Assembly (NCBI RefSeq): GCF_001931485.1
Contig: NZ_MSDV01000021.1
Coordinates: 1-64,000, forward strand
Reading direction: 5' to 3'
DNA from: Burkholderia sp. SRS-W-2-2016
GTDB lineage: Bacteria > Pseudomonadota > Gammaproteobacteria > Burkholderiales > Burkholderiaceae
Length of the DNA stretch: 64,000 bases
Under the pieces are notes generated by a model. That model made no database searches and had not been told where the DNA came from. It worked only from the letters and a program-made list of their open reading frames with translations. Below, piece after piece: positions 9,360-19,792 of this stretch (the stretch's first letter is position 1; each line of letters starts with the position of its first letter). The translations under genes and the position numbers were made by a program.

Positions 9360-10715
9360 TCAGGGCGCCGGCGACAGATCGAAACTGAACGACGCCCAAT
9401 TGCCCAATTCGCTCTCGGCGAACAGCAGGCCGCCGTGGCGCTCGATCACCGCGTAGCTGATCGACAGCCCCAGGCCGAGACCCTGGCCGACTTCGCGAGT
9501 CGTGAAGAACGGCTCGAACACTCGCGCCAGGTTCTCCGGCTTGATGCCGGGTCCGTTGTCCTTGACCGTCACATGCAGGCGCTCTTCGGTCCACCTCACG
9601 TTGATGTGAATCGACGGCCCCGGCGTGCCCGCCTTGCGCATCGCCAGCACCGCGTTCGACAACAGGTTGATCAGCACGCCGATGATCGCCGCTTCGTCGC
9701 CCTGCACCAGCGTATCGGCCGGCAGATCGCGAGTCACGGTAACGCCGCGCAATTCGTGGCCGACCAGCCGGATGGCCGAATCCAGCGCCTTCTCGAACAG
9801 GAACGGCGTGCCCAGTTCGGCCTCGGCGCCCGGCTTGCGATACGCGAAAGTCTTCAGGTCCGACACGATGTGCTGAATCCGCTGCATCCCCTGACGCGCG
9901 TCGACGAGACACTCGTTCAGAGTCGGCTCCGTTTTGGAAATCGGCTCTTCCAGCGCGACCTCGATCGCCATCAGGCAGAAATTGACCGGATTGTTGACCT
10001 CGTGCAGCAAGCCCGCGGCCAGCGTACCGATCGCTGCCATTTTTTCCTGCTGCAGCAATTGTCCTTTGATATCGAGCAGTTGGCGATTGATCACCTCCAG
10101 CTCGGCATTCTTTGCCGATACCTCGGCGTTTTTTTCTGACACTTCCGCCTTCAGGCGAAACAGCATGAAGCGCACCCGCTCGTTGAAGAACGTGTACACC
10201 GCACTCGCCGCGGCGGCGAACAATAACAGCAGCACGTTCACGGTCATCGTGCCGAGCGGCGCGCCGTTGTGCGGCGGCATCAGACAGGCGAGCAGATACA
10301 GCACGCACGACAGCACGCCGAACACGAGGTTTTGCCACAGGCCGAACGGCAGCGCGATGCCGGACGCGAAGATCGCGAGATTGAGCCCCATGTAGTACGG
10401 CGACAACACGCCGTCGGTACGCCAGATCATCCACGAGATCATGATCTGCGGCAGCAGCAGCCACGACAGCGTCAACCACGGCGTCAGGCGCCGCCCCATG
10501 CCGGTGTCCAGCAACGCGACGATGCCGCCGATCAGCAACGACACGACCAGCCGCGCGACCGCGAACGACATCTGATACTGCGGATACTGCGCGAAATCCA
10601 GGCCCACGCCGAGCAGCACCAGCGCGATCGCGGTGAGCGCGCCGCCGCGGCTGAAATTGACGCGAAAGTCGGCCAGCTCGGATTGATAACCTGCGTGCAG
10701 TGGACTGGTAGTCAT
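9360..10715 (-). CDS. phcS: PhcS-type membrane sensor histidine kinase
   Basis: The protein has 451 residues from ATG 10715; a longer frame from 10766 would overlap phcB's end and adds no signal. Residues 25-180 carry about six hydrophobic helices with almost no periplasmic loops, suiting detection of a hydrophobic fatty-acid ester. A helical linker with repeating E-K-N-A-E units (about 190-210) leads to H-box His238 in LLHEVNNP. N-box (LLSNAVLAMRKAG), G1 (DNGPGIKPEN) and G2 (GQGLGLGLSIS) follow. In Ralstonia, PhcS senses the methyl ester made by PhcB and phosphorylates PhcR/PhcQ. It sits 22 nt after phcB. Confidence 0.85.
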   Translation of the reverse strand: MTTSPLHAGYQSELADFRVNFSRGGALTAIALVLLGVGLDFAQYPQYQMSFAVARLVVSLLIGGIVALLDTGMGRRLTPWLTLSWLLLPQIMISWMIWRTDGVLSPYYMGLNLAIFASGIALPFGLWQNLVFGVLSCVLYLLACLMPPHNGAPLGTMTVNVLLLLFAAAASAVYTFFNERVRFMLFRLKAEVSEKNAEVSAKNAELEVINRQLLDIKGQLLQQEKMAAIGTLAAGLLHEVNNPVNFCLMAIEVALEEPISKTEPTLNECLVDARQGMQRIQHIVSDLKTFAYRKPGAEAELGTPFLFEKALDSAIRLVGHELRGVTVTRDLPADTLVQGDEAAIIGVLINLLSNAVLAMRKAGTPGPSIHINVRWTEERLHVTVKDNGPGIKPENLARVFEPFFTTREVGQGLGLGLSISYAVIERHGGLLFAESELGNWASFSFDLSPAP

Positions 10716-10737
10716 CGATGGAGTGTCTGCTGACGTT

Positions 10738-12126
10738 TCAGAGAATCGTGGCTTCCGCGAACACATTCACCCCGGTCTCGTCGACATAGAGTTTGTGGTC
10801 GCTGGAATTCGGCGGCAGCAGCGAGCTCATACCGGGTTCGTTCCGATAGATCAGATACCACTCCAGCAGGTGCTCCATCCCGTACTTCTCGGGATTCGCC
10901 GAATGCACGTTGGTGACCAGCAACTGGCCGCCGGGCCGCGTGCGGGCCGCGAAATAGCTGAGCAGACGCGCGCAGACCTTGTCCGACAGATAGTCGAACA
11001 GACCGGCGCAGTACACCGCGTCGAATTCGCGCGCGGCCGGGTCCGACGAGATCTTGCGTTTGAGCAGGTCGTGCACCGATTGATGGACCATTTCCACCGA
11101 GGTCTTGTGGCCGGCCCCGCGCGCCGAGCTTTCGATCGCGTCTTTCGTGAATGCCAGCGTTTCCTCGCTGAAGTCGACCAGCTGGAACGACAGCAGTTCG
11201 GGATGAGGATATTCGCGCACGAAGCGCTGGATCTCGAATGCCGGTCCGCAGCCTACATTGAGAATCCGGAACGGCCGGCCGGCCGCGCGCGCCGCTTCGG
11301 CCTGACGCGTGAGGAAGTCGATCAGCAGCGTGATGCGGTTGCGGTGCGCGGTTGCCACCGCCGCCTGCAGGAACGCGGTATTGACGATCTGGAAGTAAGT
11401 GGTCGGCCCTTGCTGCGGATCGCTGAGGATCTGGTTGACCATCTCGTAGTCGCCCGCATACCCGAGCGGCTTGGTGAACGTGCGATAGACGAACGGCGCG
11501 CGCAGCAGCAACGGATGCAGTGCCGATTGCGCATAGGTGCGATGCACCGGCGCGATCTCGACATCGACGCGTTGCGCTTCTTCCTCGAGCCGGTCGAGAT
11601 AGAACTTCATCTTCAGCATGATCGGCGTGGCGAGCTCGTAGAACAGATCCTCGCGCAGCCGGCCTTCGTTCTTCGGCAGACTTTCGGTCAGATCGACCTG
11701 CTCGACCCAGCGCGACACTTCCGAAAGAAATGCGCGCATTTCATTGACGACGATCTGATAGTCGCGGCGGATATTGAAGCGCGCATCCCAATCGGTAATG
11801 AACAGTTCGGCTTCGCGTCCGACCGACTTTGCCTCGTTGGGCAGCACACTCAGTTCGCGCCACTCGTCGATCAGCGCAAGCGACACCACCGCGGTGAGGC
11901 CGGTATTCACGAGACTGACGACGACCGCCTTGCCGAGATAGGCATTCTTGCTGCCCATCCGCACACTGAGTTCGCTCAACACCTCACTGACCTGGACGAT
12001 CGAGTAAGGGTTATAGACCTCCATCACCAGCGACTTTCTCTGGAGGTTAATGATTGTCCCTCGCACATGCTCGCGCTGCGAGTTGCGGAAGCTGACCACC
12101 GGGTCGATTTGCGTCTGAGAGTACAC
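10738..12126 (-). CDS. phcB: PhcB-type SAM-dependent methyltransferase (signal synthase)
   Basis: The protein has 462 residues with a GTG start at 12126. Residues 1-90 resemble a small PilZ-like barrel, although the canonical PilZ RxxxR motif is not evident. A middle helical region follows. Residues 290-440 are a class I methyltransferase with SAM motif ILNVGCGPAFE, an acidic residue after the second strand (QLVDFSEE) and a YCAGLFDYLSD post-motif. PhcB in Ralstonia methylates 3-hydroxy fatty acids to make the quorum signal 3-OH PAME or 3-OH MAME. Being first in the phcBSRQ order strongly supports this role; the exact chain length cannot be predicted. Confidence 0.85.
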   Translation of the reverse strand: MYSQTQIDPVVSFRNSQREHVRGTIINLQRKSLVMEVYNPYSIVQVSEVLSELSVRMGSKNAYLGKAVVVSLVNTGLTAVVSLALIDEWRELSVLPNEAKSVGREAELFITDWDARFNIRRDYQIVVNEMRAFLSEVSRWVEQVDLTESLPKNEGRLREDLFYELATPIMLKMKFYLDRLEEEAQRVDVEIAPVHRTYAQSALHPLLLRAPFVYRTFTKPLGYAGDYEMVNQILSDPQQGPTTYFQIVNTAFLQAAVATAHRNRITLLIDFLTRQAEAARAAGRPFRILNVGCGPAFEIQRFVREYPHPELLSFQLVDFSEETLAFTKDAIESSARGAGHKTSVEMVHQSVHDLLKRKISSDPAAREFDAVYCAGLFDYLSDKVCARLLSYFAARTRPGGQLLVTNVHSANPEKYGMEHLLEWYLIYRNEPGMSSLLPPNSSDHKLYVDETGVNVFAEATIL

Positions 12127-12824
12127 GGTATAAGTACCTGAGGAATCCGGGAAACGCAGCGGAGTGTGGGATGAAAGACAGTGAATGGCTGCCGCACGAA
12201 CAACTTCGAATACGAGTCGTGTACGCGAGGTTCAAACCAGTGTTGCACTGGAAACACCCAAACCCTTTTGCCGGAAGATTCCGGCGGGTTGCAGTGTAAC
12301 ACCAAGACTGAAGATTCTGCGTTATAACGAATTGCGACTTTGCGCCTAAGCAATCTTGAAAAGCGATTTGAGATTGTTCGCATGTGCCGGCCGGCGACGC
12401 TTATGCCGCGAGCCCGCCGCGCCTATGCCAGTTGGATATAAGCGCCGCACACCCTGCGCGCGGCGTTGCTGTCGGATTGCTTGCCGTGTCTGTCCCGCAT
12501 TACGGATGTGCACCGGGCCGGCACGCTATCGGCAAACGATTGCGAAATTCGCTGTAAGCAAATCCGCGCGCAATTCTTTCTCATAGAGTACTTAGACAGT
12601 TCTCTCTATTTCCGAATCCGTTGCGTCAATCGAACGATCCGCGTTGTCCAATTAGCGAGAGATCTTCTGGAAATACAACGTGCTAATGAAGTACTACACA
12701 TCCGACAAATAGCAATTCTTTGGTCAATTGACGGACAGTGCGATAGTGGTTCTTTCCGGAAAAAATTAAAGTTTTTTCTCAAGCGGTCGTTATTAGCGGA
12801 GTACCCGGTCTCCGATAGATCTCG
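12127..12824. other. Intergenic region between phcB and the divergent membrane protein
   Basis: About 700 bases without a convincing gene. The phcB-proximal part is GC-rich and contains the structured dyad at 12242-12300. From about 12540 to 12824 base composition shifts to AT-rich, with poly-T and poly-A tracts (12760-12780), which probably hold the plus-strand promoter. Confidence 0.55.
12242..12300. promoter_or_regulatory. Nested inverted repeats upstream of phcB
   Basis: Three concentric complementary arms are visible: GTTGCACTG with CAGTGTAAC (8 of 9 pairs), AACCC with GGGTT, and GCCGGAA/TTCCGGC around a 2-base centre (12270-12285). On the phcB-sense strand this would form a long hairpin ending about 116 nt before the GTG start. 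It could be an operator for a dimeric regulator or a structured 5' UTR. Confidence 0.55.
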
Positions 12825-13808
12825 ATGGATAAGCTCGTTCTCAGTCTTTTGTTGTCTTTGCTCGCAGGTTTTTTGACCGCGGTAGGCACGTTCGTCAAAC
12901 TCGTCAACGACAAGGAAAGCAAGGTCACCGAATTCCGCCAGCAATGGACCGATACCGCGCGGCAATCCCTTGCGGATCTGCTGTCGCAGCTGCGGTACTA
13001 CTGCAATCTCACGGCTGAATTGACTGCGCTCGAAAGCGAGGCCAGCTCCATCGTTAGACGGCCGAGCGACCCGGAAAAGCTCAATGAATTCGATTCCGCA
13101 TTGCTCCAGAACGTTCTCGAATCGCAATCAAAGAATCGCGAAGCACTCAAGCAGGCGTTGCGAAACAATCGCGAAGCAATTCATAACGCATATGCGTTTG
13201 CCAAGCTCCATTTCAAACCTAACGACCCGGATTTTCTTCACGTCGAAACCAAGGTCGATCAGGCATTGCAGTTGATCGACGGCAACCTGCCGGGAGGAAA
13301 TAGCGGACAGACTTTGCGCGCGGAGCTAATGCTGTTGATCAACGACCTGACGACACTGAGTCGCGGTCTTTTGAAAAAAGAATGGGAGAACATCAAAGGC
13401 GGTGAACGCGCGTACCGACTGACACGCATCTGGGCAAAACGCGGCGGACTCGCCGGCGCCGGCGCGCTAACTGTTCTGCTTGGATGCTTCGGCGTGGCCG
13501 CGCTGTTGAACTGGAAAGAAACCAGCGACATTGCGATGCTCGCCAAGCTCGGAACATCGAAGTCGGGCGAGCCGGCAGCACACTCTGCGCAGAACTATTC
13601 GGTGCCGGTCGCCGCGCCGCAAGTCACAAACGCCTGCGCGGAGATTCCGCCGCCGGGTGTCACCGTCGTTCAGCAGATCGCCACCAATGGCGAAGGCCGG
13701 ATGGAATCCAGCACGACACCGACGACACCCACAACAGCACCGGTGACCAGCCGCCCCAAAACGCGCGTAAAAGCACCGGCCTGCGAGATTGCCGGGACGA
13801 CGCAATAA
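12825..13808 (+). CDS. Unknown two-helix membrane protein with cytosolic helical domain
   Basis: The protein has 327 residues. Residues 3-27 are a hydrophobic helix (LVLSLLLSLLAGFLTAVGTF), and a second membrane helix lies near 208-226 (GALTVLLGCFGVAALL). Between them is a charged, helical region with coiled-coil character (about 35-190). The C-terminal 90 residues are Pro/Thr/Ser-rich and low in structure, with two cysteines. I recognise no family. The gene and its upstream region are lower in GC than the neighbours, which may mean later acquisition. It is flanked by opposite-strand phcB and followed by a hairpin. Confidence 0.6.
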   Translation: MDKLVLSLLLSLLAGFLTAVGTFVKLVNDKESKVTEFRQQWTDTARQSLADLLSQLRYYCNLTAELTALESEASSIVRRPSDPEKLNEFDSALLQNVLESQSKNREALKQALRNNREAIHNAYAFAKLHFKPNDPDFLHVETKVDQALQLIDGNLPGGNSGQTLRAELMLLINDLTTLSRGLLKKEWENIKGGERAYRLTRIWAKRGGLAGAGALTVLLGCFGVAALLNWKETSDIAMLAKLGTSKSGEPAAHSAQNYSVPVAAPQVTNACAEIPPPGVTVVQQIATNGEGRMESSTTPTTPTTAPVTSRPKTRVKAPACEIAGTTQ

Positions 13809-14062
13809 CTCACCGCACTGGGCTGCCCCGACGAGCCGGTAGATTCGACCGGCTCCCCCGGCCCTCGCCTCTGCCAACGCAGCACAATTGCGCGACAATC
13901 AGGCTACCCACGGGCGTCTGCACCGCAGGTGTGAAGGCCCGCGTCACTCGCCAGCGTAGGGTCGGAAGATCGCCCGACACAGTGATGCGGACATAGCAGC
14001 CGGCGTAACGTCCGGTCGCCCGTGGCATCCGGTTCGGCACGCGCGCCGCCCGGCCGCGTCCC

Positions 14063-14091
14063 CAGACATTACAGTTGCATTGAGATATAAT
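14063..14091 (+). promoter_or_regulatory. Predicted sigma-70 promoter for the EamA exporter
   Basis: A perfect -10 box TATAAT lies at 14086-14091, with CAGACA (4 of 6 matches to TTGACA) 17 bp upstream at 14063-14068. Transcription from here would give an unusually long leader of about 215 nt. Confidence 0.55.
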
Positions 14092-14148
14092 TTCGCGCGG
14101 CCTTCAGCTAATTAACGCTAGTTGATTGTTTGGAAATCCTCTCTTTTC

Positions 14149-14168
14149 AATTCGCGAGTTCGCGAATT
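14149..14168. promoter_or_regulatory. Near-continuous 20-bp palindrome, candidate operator
   Basis: AATTCGCGA and its exact complement are separated by GT. It lies about 60 bp downstream of the predicted -10 box and 147 bp before the exporter start. The symmetry suggests a dimeric repressor site, but no regulator gene is adjacent. Confidence 0.5.
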
Positions 14169-14314
14169 CCGTCAATACGAGACATGCCGAATCGGTAATT
14201 GCCGAATGCCTGAACGGCAATACCAACACCCGGCCAGCCACGAAAATAAAGCAATAAAACGCGCTACTGCCGTGGTCGATCCACACGGCGCGCAACGACA
14301 AACTCACCCGAAAC

Positions 14315-15334
14315 ATGACAGCCTCCGCCACCTCGACCGGCTCGCGCGATTCCACGCGGCTTTTCACCCAACCCAAAGTACTCGTGATGCTGGCAACACT
14401 ATGCTGCCTGCTGTGGGGCAGCTCCTATCCGGCCATCAAGATCGGCTATGCGCTGCTCGGCATTACGCAGAAAGATATTCCTTCGAAACTGGTTTTCGCC
14501 GGCTACCGCTTCGTGCTCGCCGGGCTGATCGTGCTGGTTTTCGCGGCCTTGTCGAACAAGCCGCTTTTCAAACTGAGCCGCGGCGATGCCGGACGGGTGA
14601 TGCTATTGGGCTTCACGCAAACGGCGATTCAATACGTGTTCTTTTATATCGGTCTCGCGTACACCACCGGCGTGCGCGGCTCGATTCTCAATTCGACCAC
14701 GACCTTCTTCAGCGTATTGCTCGCCCATTTTCTTTATCGCAACGACAAACTGACGCCGCGTAAAGCATTCGGCTGTCTGCTGGGATTCGTCGGCGTGATG
14801 GTCGTCAATTTCGGCGACGGCACGCTCGAATTCGCGTTCACGCTGCTCGGCGAAGGCTTTATCGTGATTGCCGCGTTCGTGCTGTCCGCCGCGTCGATTT
14901 ACGGCAAGCGCATTTCGCAGCGCATCGACCCGATGGTGATGACCGGTTACCAACTCGCGTTCGGCGGCCTCGTGCTGGTCGTGGCGGGCTACGCGAGCGG
15001 CGGTACGCTGCAAGCGTTCACGCCGACCTCGCTCGCGCTGCTCGGTTATCTGGCGCTGCTGTCGTCGGTCGCTTTTACGCTGTGGAGTCTTCTGCTCAAG
15101 TACAACCCGGTCGGCAAGGTCACGGTCTTCAATTTTCTCGTGCCGGTTTTCGGCACCGTGCTGTCCGCGATCTGCCTGAGCGAAAACATCATGGAAGTGA
15201 AGAACCTGTTCGCGCTCGTGCTGGTGTGCTGCGGCATCTGGCTGGTCACGCGCGCACCGCAACTGCGTGCCGCTGCCGCAAAGCCGGAAGTCGCAATCGG
15301 TAACACTCGCGGGTGCGGCCAGAGCCAAGGCTGA
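14315..15334 (+). CDS. EamA (DMT superfamily) exporter
   Basis: The protein has 339 residues with about ten hydrophobic helices arranged as two EamA repeats. The first repeat has the family's LLWGSSYPAIKIG signature near residue 35, and the second begins near residue 180 (GEGFIVIAAFVLSAASIYGKRI). This is a full-length inner-membrane drug/metabolite transporter, probably exporting amino acids or other small polar metabolites. The substrate cannot be read from sequence. The ATG start leaves a hydrophilic N-terminal tail of about 22 residues before the first helix. Confidence 0.85.
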   Translation: MTASATSTGSRDSTRLFTQPKVLVMLATLCCLLWGSSYPAIKIGYALLGITQKDIPSKLVFAGYRFVLAGLIVLVFAALSNKPLFKLSRGDAGRVMLLGFTQTAIQYVFFYIGLAYTTGVRGSILNSTTTFFSVLLAHFLYRNDKLTPRKAFGCLLGFVGVMVVNFGDGTLEFAFTLLGEGFIVIAAFVLSAASIYGKRISQRIDPMVMTGYQLAFGGLVLVVAGYASGGTLQAFTPTSLALLGYLALLSSVAFTLWSLLLKYNPVGKVTVFNFLVPVFGTVLSAICLSENIMEVKNLFALVLVCCGIWLVTRAPQLRAAAAKPEVAIGNTRGCGQSQG

Positions 15335-15454
15335 ACGCGCGAACAGATCGAGTGGGCCGCTGCCGGCCGCTCGCCGCGAGTCGACAGCGGCCGCCGGATT
15401 GGTGAAAATCTGGCGAACCGCGGGGCCGACCGCGGCGCTCCGGCAGACCCCACC

Positions 15455-16237
15455 ATGATCATTTCCTCGCAATTCGTCTCGCGTATCGATCTGAAACCGG
15501 ATGCGAACGCGGACCCTTCGCAGTACCCGTTCAGCCTGCCGGCGATCCGTTCGCTGGAGACGCTGACGCTGCATCCGAAAGTCACCTACTTCGTCGGCGA
15601 AAACGGCTCCGGCAAGTCGACGCTGCTGGAAGCGCTGGCGGTGTCGATCGGCTACAACGCCGAGGGCGGCAGTCGCGATCTGCGCTTCCAGACCCGCAAT
15701 ACTCACTCCGACCTGCATGCCCGGCTACGGGTCTCGAAAGGCTTCCGGCGCCCGCGCACCGGCTATTTTCTGCGTGCCGAAAGCTTCTACAACGTCGCCA
15801 GTTCGCTCGACGAGATCGAGGAAGACCCGCTCACGGCGGGCGTGCTGGCCTCGTATGGCGGCCGCTCGCTGCACGCGCAATCGCACGGCGAATCGTTTCT
15901 GGCGCTAGTGATGAATCGCTTCGGTCCCGACGGGCTCTATCTGCTCGACGAACCCGAGGCGGCGTTATCGCCGCAACGGCAACTGACGCTGCTAGCGCGC
16001 ATGCATCAACTGATCGAGCAGAATTCCCAGTTCGTGATCGCGACCCATTCGCCGATCCTGATGGCCTATCCGGACGCGACGATCTACCAGTTCGGCGCCG
16101 ACGGCATCGAGCCGATCGCTTACGAAGACACCGAGCACTACCGGATCACCCGCGACTTCCTCGCCAATCCCGAGCGCATGCTGAAGGTGCTGCTGGCCGA
16201 TTCAGACGACAGCGACAACGGCAACCACGCCGACTAG
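15455..16237 (+). CDS. Stand-alone AAA/ABC-type ATPase
   Basis: The protein has 260 residues. It shows Walker A GENGSGKST near residue 50, a signature-like SHGES motif about residue 147, Walker B LYLLDEP about residue 165, and a switch histidine in IATHSPIL. There are no membrane segments and no long coiled coil. It therefore resembles the small RecF/SMC-like 'AAA_21' ATPases rather than an ABC transporter, since no permease lies nearby. The function is unknown; relatives occur as single genes in many proteobacteria. It converges on the persulfide dioxygenase gene. Confidence 0.78.
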   Translation: MIISSQFVSRIDLKPDANADPSQYPFSLPAIRSLETLTLHPKVTYFVGENGSGKSTLLEALAVSIGYNAEGGSRDLRFQTRNTHSDLHARLRVSKGFRRPRTGYFLRAESFYNVASSLDEIEEDPLTAGVLASYGGRSLHAQSHGESFLALVMNRFGPDGLYLLDEPEAALSPQRQLTLLARMHQLIEQNSQFVIATHSPILMAYPDATIYQFGADGIEPIAYEDTEHYRITRDFLANPERMLKVLLADSDDSDNGNHAD

Positions 16238-16274
16238 CGAGCAGGGCGCTCGCCTCGACTCAGGCGGACGCTGT

Positions 16275-17342
16275 TCAGAGCGCGTCCAGCGCGACCGGCA
16301 AGCCCTCGGTGCGCCAGCGCAGCATCCCGCCGGCCAGATTCGCGACCTTGCCGAAGCCCGCTTTTGTCAGCAGCACGCTCGCTTGCGCGGAGCGCACGCC
16401 GGAGCGGCACACGGCCACCACCGGCCGCTCGCGATCCAGCTCGTCGAGCCGTCCGGTCAGTTGCGACAGCGGCACCAGTTGCGCGCCCGGCAAATGCCCG
16501 AGACGGTCGATGAATTCCGGCGCCTCGCGCACGTCGACGATCTGGAACGTCGCGCCATGCTCGAGCAGTGCCATCGGTTCGATTTCCCACACACCGCTGA
16601 AGCGCAGCGTGAGCGGCGCCCAGTCGGGCGTCTCCGTGGCCTGCGCCGCGTCGGCCTCCGGCTGCCCGCAGCGCAGGTTGGCGGGCACCGCGACCGCCAT
16701 CAGCTTCGGATGCGGCAAATTCAGATTATTCATATGGCCGGCGAAGTCGCCGACATCGACGTCGCCGCCCAGGCGCGGATTGAAGCGCCGCTCCTCGGCC
16801 ACGCTCGTCACCGTGATGCCGCGATAGTCGTGCGCCGGATACAGCAGACAGTGGGCGGGCAGCGTCAGGATCTGTTCATGTACCGACGCGAACAGCGCCT
16901 GCGGACTGCCGCCCTGGAAATCGGTGCGGCCGCAGCCGCGGATCAGCAGACTGTCGCCGGTGAAGGCCATGCTCTCGTCGTCGAGCACGTAGGTCAGGCA
17001 GCCGCCGGTGTGGCCTGGAGTCGCCCGCACGGTCAGATGGCGCTTGCCGAAGTCGATCCGGTCGCCGTGCCGCAACGGCCGCGTGACGCCTTGCGCGTCG
17101 ACCGCCGCGGCCAGCGCGATCTGGCTGCCGCAGCGCTGGCGCAGCCGCCACGCGCCGGTCACGTGATCGGCGTGCACGTGGGTGTCGAGCGTGGTCAGCA
17201 GCCACAGACCCAGTTCCTGCAGCAGCGCCTGGTCGCGCGGCACCTGCTCGTAGACCGGGTCGATCAGCAGCGCTTCGCCGCCGTCGCCCAGCAGGTACGT
17301 GTAAGTGGACGAAACGGGGTCGAATAGCTGGCGAAAAATCAT
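16275..17342 (-). CDS. Persulfide dioxygenase-rhodanese fusion protein
   Basis: The protein has 355 residues. Residues 1-230 are an ETHE1-like metallo-beta-lactamase domain: [11 protein letters not shown] start, [10 protein letters not shown] metal motif, [11 protein letters not shown] and YPAHDYRG. Residues 255-355 are a rhodanese domain with VREAPEF and the active-site loop CRSGVRS. The same fusion and length are known from Paraburkholderia phytofirmans, where it oxidises glutathione persulfide to sulfite and transfers sulfane sulfur. It should detoxify sulfide-derived persulfides in the cytoplasm. It is 78 nt downstream of a peroxiredoxin gene on the same strand. Confidence 0.88.
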   Translation of the reverse strand: MIFRQLFDPVSSTYTYLLGDGGEALLIDPVYEQVPRDQALLQELGLWLLTTLDTHVHADHVTGAWRLRQRCGSQIALAAAVDAQGVTRPLRHGDRIDFGKRHLTVRATPGHTGGCLTYVLDDESMAFTGDSLLIRGCGRTDFQGGSPQALFASVHEQILTLPAHCLLYPAHDYRGITVTSVAEERRFNPRLGGDVDVGDFAGHMNNLNLPHPKLMAVAVPANLRCGQPEADAAQATETPDWAPLTLRFSGVWEIEPMALLEHGATFQIVDVREAPEFIDRLGHLPGAQLVPLSQLTGRLDELDRERPVVAVCRSGVRSAQASVLLTKAGFGKVANLAGGMLRWRTEGLPVALDAL

Positions 17343-17420
17343 GGTGAGTCTCTGGAAAAACAGCCGGGATGACGGACGGTGCGCGGCGCGCGCCGCGCAC
17401 CGCCGTCAGGTCCCGCTGGG

Positions 17421-18077
17421 TCAGCCCGGTTGCTTGGTGGTACGCAGATACGGCTTGATGGTCTTGAAGCCGGGGAACAGCGTCGCCGCCTCGTCGTTGC
17501 TGACCGCGCCGGTGATGATCACGTCGTCGCCCTGCTTCCAGTTCACCGGCGTGGCGACCTTGTGCTTCGCGGTGAGCTGCATCGAGTCGAGCACGCGCAG
17601 GATTTCGTCGAAGTTGCGGCCGGTGGTCATCGGGTAGGTCAGCATCAGCTTGATCTGCTTGTCCGGGCCGATGATGAACACCGAACGCACGGTCGCGTTG
17701 GTCGCGGCGGTGCGCCCTTCGCTGCTGTCGCCCGCTTCGGCCGGCAGCATGTTGTAGAGCTTGGCGACCGCCAGATCGGTGTCGCCGATCATCGGATATT
17801 TAACGGCGGCGCCCTGGGTTTCCTCGATGTCGGCCGCCCATTTGTCGTGCTGTTCGACCGGATCGACCGACAGGCCGATCAGCTTCGCATTGCGCTTCGT
17901 GAACTCCGGCTCGATCTTCGCCATGTAGCCCAGTTCGGTCGTGCAAACCGGCGTGAAATCTTTCGGGTGAGAAAACAGGATCGCCCATTGGTCGCCGATC
18001 CAGTCGTGGAAATCGATGGTGCCCTGCGTGGTGCGCGCGGTGAAATTGGGTGCGACGTCATTGATACGAAGTGACAT
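17421..18077 (-). CDS. 1-Cys peroxiredoxin (Prx6 type)
   Basis: The protein has 218 residues, the usual Prx6 length. The peroxidatic cysteine is in HPKDFTPVCTTE near residue 46. There is no resolving cysteine at the position used by 2-Cys enzymes. The C-terminal 'ATPVNWKQGDDVII' extension and the AKLYNMLPAEA loop are typical of Prx6. It reduces peroxides, probably with glutathione or another thiol as reductant. The adjacent persulfide dioxygenase suggests a shared role in thiol and sulfur stress. Confidence 0.93.
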   Translation of the reverse strand: MSLRINDVAPNFTARTTQGTIDFHDWIGDQWAILFSHPKDFTPVCTTELGYMAKIEPEFTKRNAKLIGLSVDPVEQHDKWAADIEETQGAAVKYPMIGDTDLAVAKLYNMLPAEAGDSSEGRTAATNATVRSVFIIGPDKQIKLMLTYPMTTGRNFDEILRVLDSMQLTAKHKVATPVNWKQGDDVIITGAVSNDEAATLFPGFKTIKPYLRTTKQPG

Positions 18078-18520
18078 ATAGCCGTCCTGCGATGTAGTGG
18101 TTGAACGAAAGACCCGGGCGAAGCGCGTTCGATGCCGCGCCGCGTGCGGCGCGTTGCTCAGAGTTCACTGCCGTACGGAAGTTTCTGTCCTCATGTACCG
18201 GGCGGCAGCAAGCTTGCGCGGCCGGCGGTGAGACTTCAAATATAGCGCGTAACGGCCAAGCGTATGTCGATGCTCGTCTAGCCAGGCCGGAAGTGACAGG
18301 TGCGGTATCGCTTACCGGCGGTGGGTAGCGATCAGTAAATGATGGACGCCCGCTGGCGCAGCGTGTGTGTGTTAACGCACGAAGCGACGGGGCCGGGATG
18401 GCGCCGCGGCGTTGCCGGCCGGCGCGAAAGAGATGGGCAGGGAGTTTCGGGGTGCGTGGCCGCACCCCGAACTACGTCCTCAGCGGATGGAGGACGTATC
18501 GAACCGATGTAACCGGCGTT
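18078..18520. other. Intergenic region between pobA and the peroxiredoxin gene
   Basis: No gene seen. It must contain the minus-strand promoter for peroxiredoxin. Near pobA's end there is a perfect 9-bp hairpin (CGGGGTGCG/CGCACCCCG, 18448-18469), a likely pobA transcript end although it lacks a U-run. Confidence 0.5.
18448..18469 (-). terminator. Hairpin downstream of pobA
   Basis: A perfect 9-bp stem with a 4-base loop lies 52 nt past the pobA stop. The following minus-strand bases are AAACTCC rather than a U-run, so it may need Rho or only protect the 3' end. Confidence 0.45.
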
Positions 18521-19723
<1,203 letters not shown>

Positions 19724-19792
19724 TCATTTACACCGTGAACTGCCGGCCTGCGGTGCGGGCTCCGATATCTGCCGCCACGGTCGAATTGCATT

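Larger units (their letters stand above)
13809..14314. other. Intergenic region with terminator-like hairpin and exporter promoter
   Basis: No gene seen. It begins with a perfect 8-bp inverted repeat (GAGCCGGT/ACCGGCTC, 13833-13855), a possible terminator for the membrane protein although without a U-run. The second half holds the promoter and palindrome listed separately. It also has a pair of TGCCGAAT direct repeats (14185 and 14200) and a TTGCCG/CGGCAA hairpin (14199-14220). Confidence 0.5.
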
